Shown: positions 6,252 through 14,656 of the stretch, piece after piece
Layout: every line of letters starts with the position of its first letter
Numbering within the stretch: the first letter of the stretch is position 1
Assembly (NCBI RefSeq): GCF_025165815.1
Contig: NZ_JAFFZE010000015.1
Coordinates: 310,001-374,000 of the forward strand
Reading direction: 5' to 3'
Source: Actinophytocola gossypii
GTDB taxonomy: Bacteria; Actinomycetota; Actinomycetes; Mycobacteriales; Pseudonocardiaceae
Length of the DNA: 64,000 bases
Position numbers and translations under genes: made by a program
The notes under the pieces: model-generated
Told to the model about the DNA's origin: nothing
Database searches by the model: none
What the model saw: the letters and a program-made list of their open reading frames with translations, nothing else

Positions 6252-9164
6252 TCAGGCGGCGCCGTCGACGAAGTCGGCGGCGAACTCGCCCAGGGCGATC
6301 CGGTTCGGCAGGCCGGTCTTGGTCATCAGGCTGCCGACGTGCCGCTCCACCGTGCGCGGCGACAGGTGCAGGCGGTCGGCGATCTCCCGGTTGCCCAGCC
6401 GGCCGACGAGCAGCCCGAGGACCTCGAACTCCCGCGCCGTCACCCCGGCCGACCGGAGCACCGCGGGAATCTCGTCGGTGCCGCTGCGACGCTGGGTGAC
6501 CTTCGCCCCGGCCCGCCGCAGCAACGCCCGGCACGCGCCGGCCACCGCGGGCACGCCGGTGCGGTGGAAGTGGTCCTCGGCGGTGCGCAGCCAGCTCACC
6601 GGGTCGCCCCAGCCGTCGGCCAGCGCCGCCTCGCCCACCAGCCGCAGCCCCAGGTGCCGGCTCGTCGCGTACGGCTCGCCGACGTCCAGCGCCTCCGCGA
6701 CCGAGGCGGACGCCGCGTCGACCCGGCTCTCCCGGCCGAGCAGCACCGCCTGCGCGAACAGCGTGAACTGCCGGTCCCAGCGCAGCGCGCTCGCGGGGTT
6801 GACCGTCACCGCCTCCAGCTCCGCCCACCCAGACTGTCCATACAGGACTGTGAGCAGGACGTGCATGCCGTGCCGCCCGGACAGGAAGTACACGCTCGAC
6901 CCGTTGTCCTCACTGGACACCGCACGTTCCAGTTCGGACAGCGCGCGCGGCCGGTCCTCCTCCAGTAGCGCGCAGAACGCCGCCGCCAGGCCGTGCACCC
7001 TCGGCGCGTGCAACGTCAGGTCACCCTGCCAGCGCTCGAACTCCGCCAGCGCGGCGTCCATCTCCTTGCGGTTGCCCCGGTGCCCGGCCAGCACCGCCCG
7101 CACCAGCAGCACGTACTGGGTGGTCTCCAGCAGCCGCAGCCGTGTCGTCGACACCAGCACCCGGCCGGCCAGCGACGCGGCGCGGGTGAAGTCGCCGTGC
7201 AGCACCGAGTGCAGGGCGATGCTCGCCTCCGCCTGGTACTGCGCGGTGACCGCGCCGACCCGGGTGGCGACCTCGCGGGCCCGTTCCAGCCGCGCCAGGT
7301 CGCCGTGCCGCAGCGCGTCGTCGTTGCCCAGCCGGATCAGCGCGTGGATCTCCCAGATCGGCAGCTCGTGCTGGACCGCCAGCGCCCGCGCCCGCTCCAG
7401 GAACGCGGTGGCCTCGTCCGGGTCGCGGTGCCGGGTCAGCCCGCCGAGCAGCTGCAACGCCTGGCAGGCCACCACCGGCAGCGGCACCCGCTCGGCGACC
7501 TCCGCCGCCTGCCTGGCCATCCGCTCCGCCGCCGCCAGCTGGTCCTGGCCGGCCACGTCCAGCGCCAGGTGCGCGGCGACCACGTCGACCGGGGCCAGGT
7601 CCTCGGCGGAGGCGTCCGGCCCGAGCAGCGCCCTGGCCAGCCGCACCTGCTCGTGGCCGTCGTCGCTGCGGCCGGCGACCGTCGCCGCCCAGGCCAGCCG
7701 GGTGTGCAGGGTGGCGCGGCGCCGCGCGGTGACGCCGCCGACCCGGGCCAGCTCACCGACCGACGCCAGCGCCCGCTCCACCAGGCCCGCCTCGGCGAGC
7801 GCGTGCAGCAGCAGCTCCAGCGCCTCCGCCCGCGCGGCGACGTCGTCCGGCGGCAGGTACTCCAGTGCCCGGTCCAGCAGCGCCACCGCCGAGGTGGCCG
7901 CGCCGAGGGCCAGCGCGCGGCGGCCGACCTCGGTGTAGCGCAGGCCGGCGGCGCCCCGGTCGCCCGCGTCCACCCGCAGCGCCGCCACCACCTCGCACCA
8001 CTCACCGGGCAGGCCGGGATGCACCACCTCGACGGCGTCGGCCAGCGCGCCGGCCAGCCGCTCGTGTTCGTGCCGGTCGAGCTGGGCGAGCACGGCCTCG
8101 CGGCTGAGCCGGTGGTGGAAGGCGTACCAGTCTGCGGTCTGCTCGTCCGGGGCGACGAGCTGCCCGGCGAGGTCGTCCTGCAGCAGGCTCAGCAGGTCGC
8201 GGTCGGACAGGCCGGTGACCCGCTGCACCACCGCGAGCGGGAACCGGGGGCCGAACGCGGCGGCCACCGACAGCAGCTCCCGGGACCGGGGCCCGAGCTG
8301 GGCGACCCGGCGGGCCAGCGGGCGCGCCAGGCCGGTGGTGAGGACGGCACCCGCGTCGCCGGTGAGCCGCCACGAGGTGCCGTCGGCGACCAGGACGCCG
8401 TCGTCGACCATGGCGGTGACGAGTTCCTCGGCCAGGAACGGGTTGCCCGAGCTGCCGGCCCACAGCAGGTCGACGGCGGCGTCCGGGATCCCGGCCGGGT
8501 CGGCGTCCAGGCACGCGCCCGCCATTCGGCGCAGGTCGGCGCGGGGCAGCCGGTCGAGGTGGATCAGCTCGCAGCAGCCGCGGCGAGCGGCGGCGTCGGC
8601 CAGGGCGCGGGCGGCGCAGTCCTCGTCGCGGATGGCGCCGACCAGCAGCGTCGGCTGCAGCTCGACGTTGTCGACCAGGTACTCCACCACGGCGAGGGTC
8701 TCGGGGTCGGCCTCGTTGAGGTCGTCGAGGTTGACCAGGCAGCCTCGGTCGCGCCCGACGCGTCCGGTCAGCCGCAGCACCGCCTCGGCGAGCACCACGA
8801 GCGACTCGCCGTCGCGGTCCTGGCCGGGCGTGCCCCAGTCGGGCACCAGCCTGCCGAGGATCGGGCCGTACGGGCCGAGGTCGGCGGGTTCGACCGGCTC
8901 GGCGCGCAGCAGCGACAGGATCGCCTCGGTGAGCGGGCGGAACGGCGCGCTCGGGCCGATGGAGCTGGCCCGGCCGCGCATCAGGCCCATGCCGGCGGTG
9001 TAGGCGAGTTCGGTGGCGGCCGCCGCCAGCCGGGACTTGCCGATGCCACTCTCGCCGACCAGGAACACCGCGCCGCCGCGGCCCGCTCTGGCCGCGGCCA
9101 GAGCCCGCTCCAGCGTCCGCAGCTCGCTGTCCCGGCCGACCAGACTCGTCGAACGGTGCCGCAC
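6252..9164 (-). CDS. Large LuxR-family ATPase regulator (LAL type)
   Basis: 970 residues. An AAA/STAND ATPase module at the N-terminus has Walker A GESGIGKS at 37-44. A long helical TPR-like middle follows. The C-terminal LuxR helix-turn-helix reads VTAREFEVLGLLVGRLGNREIADRLHLSPRTVERHVGSL, close to the end. LAL proteins are ATP-dependent transcription activators, often pathway-specific in secondary-metabolite clusters. It lies downstream of the lanthipeptide genes on the same strand, beyond a strong terminator, so its own promoter should lie in about 9165-9200. Control of the lanthipeptide genes is inference from position. Confidence 0.9.
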   Translation of the reverse strand: MRHRSTSLVGRDSELRTLERALAAARAGRGGAVFLVGESGIGKSRLAAAATELAYTAGMGLMRGRASSIGPSAPFRPLTEAILSLLRAEPVEPADLGPYGPILGRLVPDWGTPGQDRDGESLVVLAEAVLRLTGRVGRDRGCLVNLDDLNEADPETLAVVEYLVDNVELQPTLLVGAIRDEDCAARALADAAARRGCCELIHLDRLPRADLRRMAGACLDADPAGIPDAAVDLLWAGSSGNPFLAEELVTAMVDDGVLVADGTSWRLTGDAGAVLTTGLARPLARRVAQLGPRSRELLSVAAAFGPRFPLAVVQRVTGLSDRDLLSLLQDDLAGQLVAPDEQTADWYAFHHRLSREAVLAQLDRHEHERLAGALADAVEVVHPGLPGEWCEVVAALRVDAGDRGAAGLRYTEVGRRALALGAATSAVALLDRALEYLPPDDVAARAEALELLLHALAEAGLVERALASVGELARVGGVTARRRATLHTRLAWAATVAGRSDDGHEQVRLARALLGPDASAEDLAPVDVVAAHLALDVAGQDQLAAAERMARQAAEVAERVPLPVVACQALQLLGGLTRHRDPDEATAFLERARALAVQHELPIWEIHALIRLGNDDALRHGDLARLERAREVATRVGAVTAQYQAEASIALHSVLHGDFTRAASLAGRVLVSTTRLRLLETTQYVLLVRAVLAGHRGNRKEMDAALAEFERWQGDLTLHAPRVHGLAAAFCALLEEDRPRALSELERAVSSEDNGSSVYFLSGRHGMHVLLTVLYGQSGWAELEAVTVNPASALRWDRQFTLFAQAVLLGRESRVDAASASVAEALDVGEPYATSRHLGLRLVGEAALADGWGDPVSWLRTAEDHFHRTGVPAVAGACRALLRRAGAKVTQRRSGTDEIPAVLRSAGVTAREFEVLGLLVGRLGNREIADRLHLSPRTVERHVGSLMTKTGLPNRIALGEFAADFVDGAA

Positions 9165-9201
9165 GAGCTGTGATGCTACCGAGCCGGGAAGCCGGCAAGG
9201 A

Positions 9202-9258
9202 ATGCCCTGAACGACCCGGTCGGGACATCGCGCGTCCCGACCGGGTCGTTCAGGGCAT
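9202..9258 (-). terminator. Perfect 25-bp hairpin terminator after the lanthipeptide genes
   Basis: The arms 9202-9226 and 9234-9258 are exact reverse complements of 25 nt, with a 7-nt loop (ATCGCGC). The hairpin begins six bases past the precursor stop on the minus strand. It is expected to end the LanM-precursor transcript before the LAL regulator gene. The perfect match and lack of a T-run are notable. Confidence 0.8.
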
Positions 9259-9263
9259 CGCGA

Positions 9264-9503
9264 CTAGGCGATTCCGGGTGGGCAGCAGGTGGTGTTGAAC
9301 GCGGTGACGTCCTCGGCGCCGCTGGCCGGCACGCCGGCGGTCAGGCTCGCGGCGAGCATCGCCACGGGCAGCGCGACGGTGGTGAGCGCGGCGGCGCGGG
9401 CGGCGAACTCGGTGGTCGGCAGCAGGCGCATGCGGCCGGCCGGCTCGTCGAACTCCTCGGGCGAGGCGGGGATCTGGTTCGGCACGGGACGGCTCTCCTT
9501 CAT
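9264..9503 (-). CDS. Lanthipeptide (class II) precursor peptide
   Basis: 79 residues. An acidic N-terminus (PEEFDEPAG) is followed by a strongly hydrophobic stretch (about residues 34-56), then SGA and the end EDVTAFNTTCCPPGIA. Cleavage after the GA pair, as in other class II leaders, would release a 16-residue core with three Thr and two adjacent Cys. LanM would dehydrate Thr to Dhb and cyclise onto Cys, allowing at most two methyllanthionine rings. The ATG overlaps the LanM stop (ATGA), so the precursor is translated after its own modifying enzyme. Precursor identity follows from position, size and the C-terminal Thr/Cys block; no known mature peptide is recognised. Confidence 0.8.
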   Translation of the reverse strand: MKESRPVPNQIPASPEEFDEPAGRMRLLPTTEFAARAAALTTVALPVAMLAASLTAGVPASGAEDVTAFNTTCCPPGIA

Positions 9504-12500
9504 CTCGGGTGCGGGACGGACAGGGGTCGGTGGGGTTCCAGGAGCAGGACGGACGGCACCCGCGCGGGTGAGGCCAGGCGGAGCAGCCCGTGGCCGATCC
9601 CGGCGAGCCCGGTGAGCAGACCGGGCGAGGAGACGCCGCCGGGCACGCCGCAGCGGGGGCCGTGCCGGCGCAGCACCTCCAGCACGAGCCCGGCGCGGCG
9701 GCGCAGTTCGCGGGCGGCGGGGGCGTCGCGGTCGGTGGCGCTCGCGAGCATGACCTCGGTGACGCCCAGTTCACCGTGGCACAGGCTCAGGTCCAGCCGG
9801 ACCGGGCCCGGCGCGGTTGGCCGCCCGGCGGCGAGCGCGAGACCCGCGTCGCCGGAGCACCAGCCGGGTTCGGCGGTGGGGTCGGGGTCGGGCGTGGTGG
9901 TGGCGACGATCCGGTGGCCGGTGGTGCGGTGGATGGGGTCGGGGCCGAAGCGGGTGAGTGCCCAGCCGATGCCGGCGAGGCCGTCGGCGAAGCCAGGGGG
10001 AGCGGAGCCGGTCTCGGTCCACGTGGTCAGGTGGGTGGCGCAGGTGCGGGCGACGTCGGCCGCCGAGGGGAGGCCGAGGTCGGTGTGGATCGCGGTGGTG
10101 GCGGCGAGGCAGCCCGCGAGGCCGGTGGACCAGCCGGGGTCGGACGCCGGCGTGGCGGCCGTGCCGGCGAGGGACACCGCGCGGGCGGCCGCGTCGGTGA
10201 GGGCGCGGTCGTCCAGCAGGGTGCCGAGGCGGGCCAGGCCGTAGGCGATGCCACCAAGTCCGTGCAGACCGCCGCAGCCGATCGCGGCCACCAGGTCGGG
10301 GCGGGTGGCCAGCGCGGAGACGAACGCGGGCGCGCCACCGACCGCGGCTCTGGCCTGGTCGGCGTACCGGGCGATGCCGGTGACCTCGGCCAGGTGCGCC
10401 AGGAACACCGCGACGCCGACGTACCCGTTGCCCAGGCTCGCGCCGAGCGGCAGCAGCAGCCACTGCCGGCCCTCCACCGCCTCCAGCCCAAGCCAGTTCA
10501 CCCGCCCGTCCGACACCACGCCGCGGGCCACGATCCGGTCGGCGACCGCGCACGCCGCCGCCAGTAGCTCGTCCGGGTGCGCGGTGGTGCCGGCCGGGTC
10601 GCCCGGCACCGGCGCAGCGGCCGGGTGGACGGGCGCGGGCCGGCGGGTGGCCAGCGTCGCCGAGACGACCCACTCCTGGTCGCGGCGGTCGACCTCGCCG
10701 AGCGCGGCGATGGTGTCCCGCGCGGCGGCGAGCCCGGCGACCGGCAGCGGCACCGGCAGCGGCTCACCGGTCGCGGTGCGCAGCCGCCCGTCGCCCGCGG
10801 CGGCGGTGAACATCGGCACGTCGCCCGCCCACAGGTCGGCGAGCTCGTGCCGCAGCAACTGGGCGAGCAGCGGGTCGCCCGCGCGGCCCGGGTACAGCAC
10901 CGACAGCGCCCGGTCGCGGTCCACGGCGTCGCGCAGCACCTCGGGGTGGGTGGTCTCGTCGAGCAGCGTCGCGTACATCCAGGTCGGCCGGGTGACCACC
11001 CGCACCCGGAGGTCCGCGCACCCGGCCACCAGGTCGGCGAGCTCCGTGCGGTGGGCGGCGATCGCGTCGTAGGCCTGGCGGAACCCGGCGAGCAGCGCGG
11101 GTTCGTGGTCGCCGGGGTCGGTCTCGCTCGTGCCGATCCGGGGGCGGTTCGCCGCGCCGGACATCTCCGCCGGGCGTCGGGTCAGCCGCATCCGGTCGGT
11201 GCCGGCGTCCAGCCAGTCGACCACTGTGGACGGTGAGTGGCCGTGGTCGCCGCCGAGGCCGGACAGGTCGGCCACCCCGCCCTCGCCGACGAACACCAGC
11301 GGCAGCAGGGCGGTCCGGTGCACCGACGCGGCGAGCGCGTCGGCGGCCGGGTCGCCGCTGCCGCCGGGCGCGAGGCCGGGGTGGAACAGGGTCTCCAGGT
11401 CGACGAGCACCGGCTGGTCGCCGTGCGCGATCAGGTTCTCGTAGTGCACGTCGGTCGCGCGTACCGCGTGCAGCAGCGCGAGCAGCGCGCCCTGCCGGCG
11501 GTAGAACCGGTCGGCGGCGGCCCGGTCGGCCAGCGGTTCGGCGGCGACGTGCTCCACCCAGCCGTAGTCGGGGCGGGCGAGCACCCGCGCGGTCGCCGGG
11601 CAGAGCCCGGGCGGGAGGTGCGGGTCGAGGAACGCGAGCAGACCGGCGAACGCGACCTGCGGGCCGAGGTCGCGCGGTTTGTAGACCACGCGCCTGCCGT
11701 CCGCGAAATCGACGAAGGTGACCGAACGCCCGCCGGCGTGCCGGTCGCCGCGCGCCGGGACCACGCCGATCACCGGCCCGGGGTCGGTGCCGTCGAGGAG
11801 GGTGCCGACGAGCGCGTCCCGGTCGGCGCGGAGCCGGTCGAGCAGTTCGACGGTCGCGGCGGCGGTGGTCGCGGTGTCCTGGGCGAGCAGCCGGGCCAGC
11901 ACCGGGTACCGCGCGAGCACCTCGCCGAGCCCGGCGGGGTCGGTGAGGCGGCGGGCGAAGTCGGCGAACCGGGCGTGCCCGTCGGCGCCGTCGAGCCGGT
12001 CGCGCCACCGGTGCAGCTCGGTGACCAGGGTGCGGGCGGCGGTGTCGACCAGGCGCGTGCCGAGCGCGTTGCCGATCCCCTCGGCCACCCTCGGCAGGTC
12101 GACGTGCTGGCCCGCGGCGGCCAGTACCCGCACCCGGGCCTCGGCGACGAACGGCTCCAGCACGCGGGCGAACGCGGCCCGCCAGTCCGCCGGCACGGTC
12201 CGCGCCGGTACGGCGGCCGCCACCGCGCGTTCGGTCAGCGCGGCCCAGGCCGGCTGGGGAACGCGCGCGGCGAGGGCGGCCGGCGACGCCGAGAGCTGCG
12301 CGTCCGTCAGGCCGAGGTCGGTCAGGCGCATGGCGAACGCGGGGTCGCCGGCCGGGTCCTCCGTCCCGCCACCGGCCGCGCCGCCGGCGGCCGGTGCGGC
12401 GCCGCGCTCGTGCGGGGCCAGGCCGGGAGCCCACCAGACGGGGTCGCCGAGGACCGTGCTGAGGGCACCGGCCTCCGGTCTCGCCTCGGTCCGCGTCGCT

Positions 12501-12508
12501 GGGCTCAC
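9500..12508 (-). CDS. lanM: LanM bifunctional lanthipeptide synthetase
   Basis: 1002 residues, a normal LanM length. The N-terminal half is the kinase-like dehydratase that phosphorylates and eliminates Ser/Thr; VYKPRDLG, DVHYENLI and VDLETLFHP are visible. The C-terminal half is the LanC-like cyclase, with zinc ligands in GWCSGDAG (near 884) and CHGELG (near 910-911), and the GGLHGLGG loop. The distance between the two zinc motifs, about 26 residues, is shorter than I expect for LanC. It starts at GTG 12508 with no obvious ribosome site, possibly leaderless, and is coupled to the precursor by ATGA. No LanT-type transporter or leader protease is adjacent. Confidence 0.95.
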   Translation of the reverse strand: MSPATRTEARPEAGALSTVLGDPVWWAPGLAPHERGAAPAAGGAAGGGTEDPAGDPAFAMRLTDLGLTDAQLSASPAALAARVPQPAWAALTERAVAAAVPARTVPADWRAAFARVLEPFVAEARVRVLAAAGQHVDLPRVAEGIGNALGTRLVDTAARTLVTELHRWRDRLDGADGHARFADFARRLTDPAGLGEVLARYPVLARLLAQDTATTAAATVELLDRLRADRDALVGTLLDGTDPGPVIGVVPARGDRHAGGRSVTFVDFADGRRVVYKPRDLGPQVAFAGLLAFLDPHLPPGLCPATARVLARPDYGWVEHVAAEPLADRAAADRFYRRQGALLALLHAVRATDVHYENLIAHGDQPVLVDLETLFHPGLAPGGSGDPAADALAASVHRTALLPLVFVGEGGVADLSGLGGDHGHSPSTVVDWLDAGTDRMRLTRRPAEMSGAANRPRIGTSETDPGDHEPALLAGFRQAYDAIAAHRTELADLVAGCADLRVRVVTRPTWMYATLLDETTHPEVLRDAVDRDRALSVLYPGRAGDPLLAQLLRHELADLWAGDVPMFTAAAGDGRLRTATGEPLPVPLPVAGLAAARDTIAALGEVDRRDQEWVVSATLATRRPAPVHPAAAPVPGDPAGTTAHPDELLAAACAVADRIVARGVVSDGRVNWLGLEAVEGRQWLLLPLGASLGNGYVGVAVFLAHLAEVTGIARYADQARAAVGGAPAFVSALATRPDLVAAIGCGGLHGLGGIAYGLARLGTLLDDRALTDAAARAVSLAGTAATPASDPGWSTGLAGCLAATTAIHTDLGLPSAADVARTCATHLTTWTETGSAPPGFADGLAGIGWALTRFGPDPIHRTTGHRIVATTTPDPDPTAEPGWCSGDAGLALAAGRPTAPGPVRLDLSLCHGELGVTEVMLASATDRDAPAARELRRRAGLVLEVLRRHGPRCGVPGGVSSPGLLTGLAGIGHGLLRLASPARVPSVLLLEPHRPLSVPHPR

Positions 12509-12722
12509 GGTCCGTGACGTTGCCAGAACGCGGGCGCCCGGTCATGGGTGTCGCACCCCCACATTTGTTTCCGCACACCCACGCCCGATGCCCTGAAGGT
12601 GACCTTCGAGAGGCTGAGCGCCCTTCATGGCATCCGGAAATGTGGGGGACCGGACCGGATGCGGGACGGGTGGCCGGTGGCGGAGGCTGGTGCGGCAGGG
12701 GCGGAGCCGGTGAGGAGGACAG
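12509..12722. promoter_or_regulatory. Divergent control region with nested inverted repeats
   Basis: This 214-bp spacer lies between LanM (leftward) and the two LuxR genes (rightward). CCCCCACATTT at 12556-12566 is repeated in inverse as AAATGTGGGGG at 12638-12648. Inside lies a second pair, ATGCCCTGAAGG at 12588-12599 against CCTTCATGGCAT at 12622-12633 (11 of 12 match). Inside that is a perfect 13-nt palindrome, GAAGGTGACCTTC, at 12595-12607. GGGTG/CACCC at 12546-12558 adds a short hairpin. The outer arms could be regulator half-sites serving both promoters. The inner GAAGGTGACCTTC part resembles intergenic repeats of actinomycetes. Confidence 0.5.
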
Positions 12723-13316
12723 ATGGGAGAGCCGGTGCGCGTGGGCGTCGTCGCGCGGGACCCGATGCTGGAGGCCGGTGCGACCAGCGCGCTGCACGGC
12801 TACCCGGACGTCGAGGTGGTGCCGGTCGGGTCCGCGCGGGTGGCGGTGGTGCTGGTGGACGACGTGGACGACGCGGCGGTCCGGCTGGTGCGCGACCTGC
12901 GGGCCGCCGGCCCAGAGGTGGTGCTGGTGGCGAACGAGCTGGTGCCGACCGCCGCCCTCGCCGCGACCGTCGCCGGCGCGCGTGGCCTGCTGCGCAGGCG
13001 GGAGGCGAGCGCGGACCGGCTGGCGCGCACGGTGCTGGCCGCCGCGGCCGGCGACTGCACGGTGCCGCCGGACCTGCTCGACCGGCTGCTCGAGCACGGC
13101 GTCGCACGGGCCGGACCGGTGGGTCCGGGACTCAGCGAACGGGAGCGGGAGGTGCTGCGCCTGGTCGCCGAGGGGCACGAGACCAGCGAGATCGCGCGCC
13201 GACTGAGCTACTCGCCGCGCACCGTGACCGGGATCGTGCACGGCATCACCACCCGGTTCCGGCTGCGTAACCGCGCGCACGCGGTGGCGTACGCGCTGCG
13301 GGCGGGGTTGCTGTGA
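12723..13316 (+). CDS. Atypical NarL/LuxR-type response regulator, lanthipeptide locus
   Basis: 197 residues. The C-terminal LuxR helix-turn-helix is clear: LSEREREVLRLVAEGHETSEIARRL, then SPRTVTGIVHGI. The N-terminal receiver-like domain is degenerate. Only one Asp (D13) sits in the acidic pocket, the phospho-acceptor region reads VLVDDVDDA without a following MPG, and the usual lysine of the GYLLK segment is Arg (GLLRRR). It may therefore act without phosphorylation. The ATG is preceded by a strong GAGGAGG. It is coupled to the next gene by GTGA and divergent from LanM, so local control of the lanthipeptide genes is likely. Confidence 0.85.
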   Translation: MGEPVRVGVVARDPMLEAGATSALHGYPDVEVVPVGSARVAVVLVDDVDDAAVRLVRDLRAAGPEVVLVANELVPTAALAATVAGARGLLRRREASADRLARTVLAAAAGDCTVPPDLLDRLLEHGVARAGPVGPGLSEREREVLRLVAEGHETSEIARRLSYSPRTVTGIVHGITTRFRLRNRAHAVAYALRAGLL

Positions 13317-13912
13317 GTACGTCGCTGGGTGCGTCGGGGAGCGCGGCTGTGGGTACGTCGGTGGGTACGGCGGTGTGTCTGCGCGGCGCGGCCGTCCCTG
13401 GGCTCGCCGAGGCGGGTTTCGTGTCGATCGCCGAGCCTGTCGACGGGGCGGTGCTGGTGGCCGCCGGCGCGACCGTCACGGAGGCGTTGGCCGCGTGCCG
13501 GCCGGGGGAGCGGCCGCTGCTCGTGCTGGCCGACACCCTCGACTCGGCCGGGGCCCTGCGTGCGTTGCGGGCAGGCGCGCTCGCCGTCCTCGAGTCCGCA
13601 TCGGAGCCCGCTCGGCTGGCCGCGGCGGTGCACGCGGCGCGGCACGGCGAGGGACGGCTGCCGTACGAGGTCCTGGTCGGGCTGTTGCACGGCGGCGCCG
13701 AACCTCCCGCCAGGACGCGTTCGCCGCTGACCGCCCGGCAGACCGCCGTGCTGACGCTGATGGCCGAGGGCCACGACAACGCGGCGATCGCGCGCACGCT
13801 GTCCTGCTCCGCGCACACGGTGAAGAACGTGATCTACGACCTGATGGCCCGGCTCCAGGTGCGCAACCGCTCGCACGCCGTCGCCAGCGCGGTGCGCGCC
13901 GGCCTCATCTGA
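13313..13912 (+). CDS. Second LuxR-type regulator with a receiver-like domain lacking Asp
   Basis: 199 residues from a GTG overlapping the previous stop. The C-terminal helix-turn-helix is LTARQTAVLTLMAEGHDNAAIARTL, then SAHTVKNVIYDLM. The N-terminal domain has receiver-like size but no acidic pocket and no phospho-acceptor Asp, so it is probably phosphorylation-independent. The first 20 residues are Gly/Ser/Ala/Val-rich with a repeated GTSVGT-type unit. Two paralogous regulators in one bicistron beside LanM suggest a heteromeric switch, which is inference. Its 3' end overlaps the convergent dioxygenase gene by eight bases. Confidence 0.82.
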   Translation: MSTSLGASGSAAVGTSVGTAVCLRGAAVPGLAEAGFVSIAEPVDGAVLVAAGATVTEALAACRPGERPLLVLADTLDSAGALRALRAGALAVLESASEPARLAAAVHAARHGEGRLPYEVLVGLLHGGAEPPARTRSPLTARQTAVLTLMAEGHDNAAIARTLSCSAHTVKNVIYDLMARLQVRNRSHAVASAVRAGLI

Positions 13913-14585
13913 CCGGCTCGGCCGCCGCCACGACGATGTCCCGCCGCCCGGTGTAGGGCTCCCGGCCGTGCGCGGCCAGCATGTTGTCGACCAGCAGCAG
14001 GTCGCCCTCGTGCCAGGCGACCCGGCGCTGCGCGGCGCGGTAGCAGTCCCGCACATGCGCCCGGACGTCGTCGGGCACCGGCTCGCCGTCGCCGTAGCGG
14101 GGTGCGGCCGGCACGTCGTTGAACCAGACCGCCTCGCCGGTCACCGGGTGCGGAAGGATCGCGCTGCGCCGGCACCCGTTCACCCGCCAGCCCCGGGCGG
14201 CGAACTCGTCGCGCACGGCCGGGTCGAGCGTGCGCAGGACCCGCCGGGTGTCGGCCAGCAGCGTCGCGCCCCGGGTGTCCGGCGGTCGCACGCAGTGGAA
14301 GACCAGGATGCGCGGCCACACGTCCCGGTCGGCGTCCGCGTGCCGGGGGAAGACCTCCACCCGCGCCGACGTCTCCGGTTCGGTGTACGGCAGCGGCGTC
14401 CCGGACAGCGCGCGCACCACCCGCGCGAACGCGTCGGCCCCCGCGACGTCGAAGCCGCGCAACAGCACCGCGCCGAACTCGCGCACCCGCGCCCGGACGG
14501 TCTCCCGCGCCACGGCGAGGAACGCGGTCGCGGTGGTCCCGGCGGTGGCCGCGGTGATCACGTGTGGCAGCCCCTGCTCGGTCAC
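13905..14585 (-). CDS. Compact TauD/TfdA-family Fe(II)/2-oxoglutarate dioxygenase
   Basis: 226 residues, against roughly 300 or more for SyrP/TauD-like relatives. The iron ligands appear present: H82-x-D84 (HAD) before WPRILVFHC, and distal H206 in DNMLAAHGREP, with the 2-oxoglutarate-binding Arg near 214-215 (YTGRRD). HPVTGEAVWFND is typical of the SyrP/clavaminate branch. The stretch between RRVL and this motif is much shorter than usual, giving a reduced lid. It starts with GTG at 14585 (MTEQGLP). Convergent with the LuxR pair, it may be a lanthipeptide-tailoring hydroxylase or an unrelated oxygenase. Confidence 0.78.
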   Translation of the reverse strand: MTEQGLPHVITAATAGTTATAFLAVARETVRARVREFGAVLLRGFDVAGADAFARVVRALSGTPLPYTEPETSARVEVFPRHADADRDVWPRILVFHCVRPPDTRGATLLADTRRVLRTLDPAVRDEFAARGWRVNGCRRSAILPHPVTGEAVWFNDVPAAPRYGDGEPVPDDVRAHVRDCYRAAQRRVAWHEGDLLLVDNMLAAHGREPYTGRRDIVVAAAEPVR

Positions 14586-14656
14586 CCGGCCAGCCTGCCC
14601 GCCCGGCCACCGACGCGGGAGAGAACAACGCGCAGACCTGCGCGTAGGGTCGTCGG

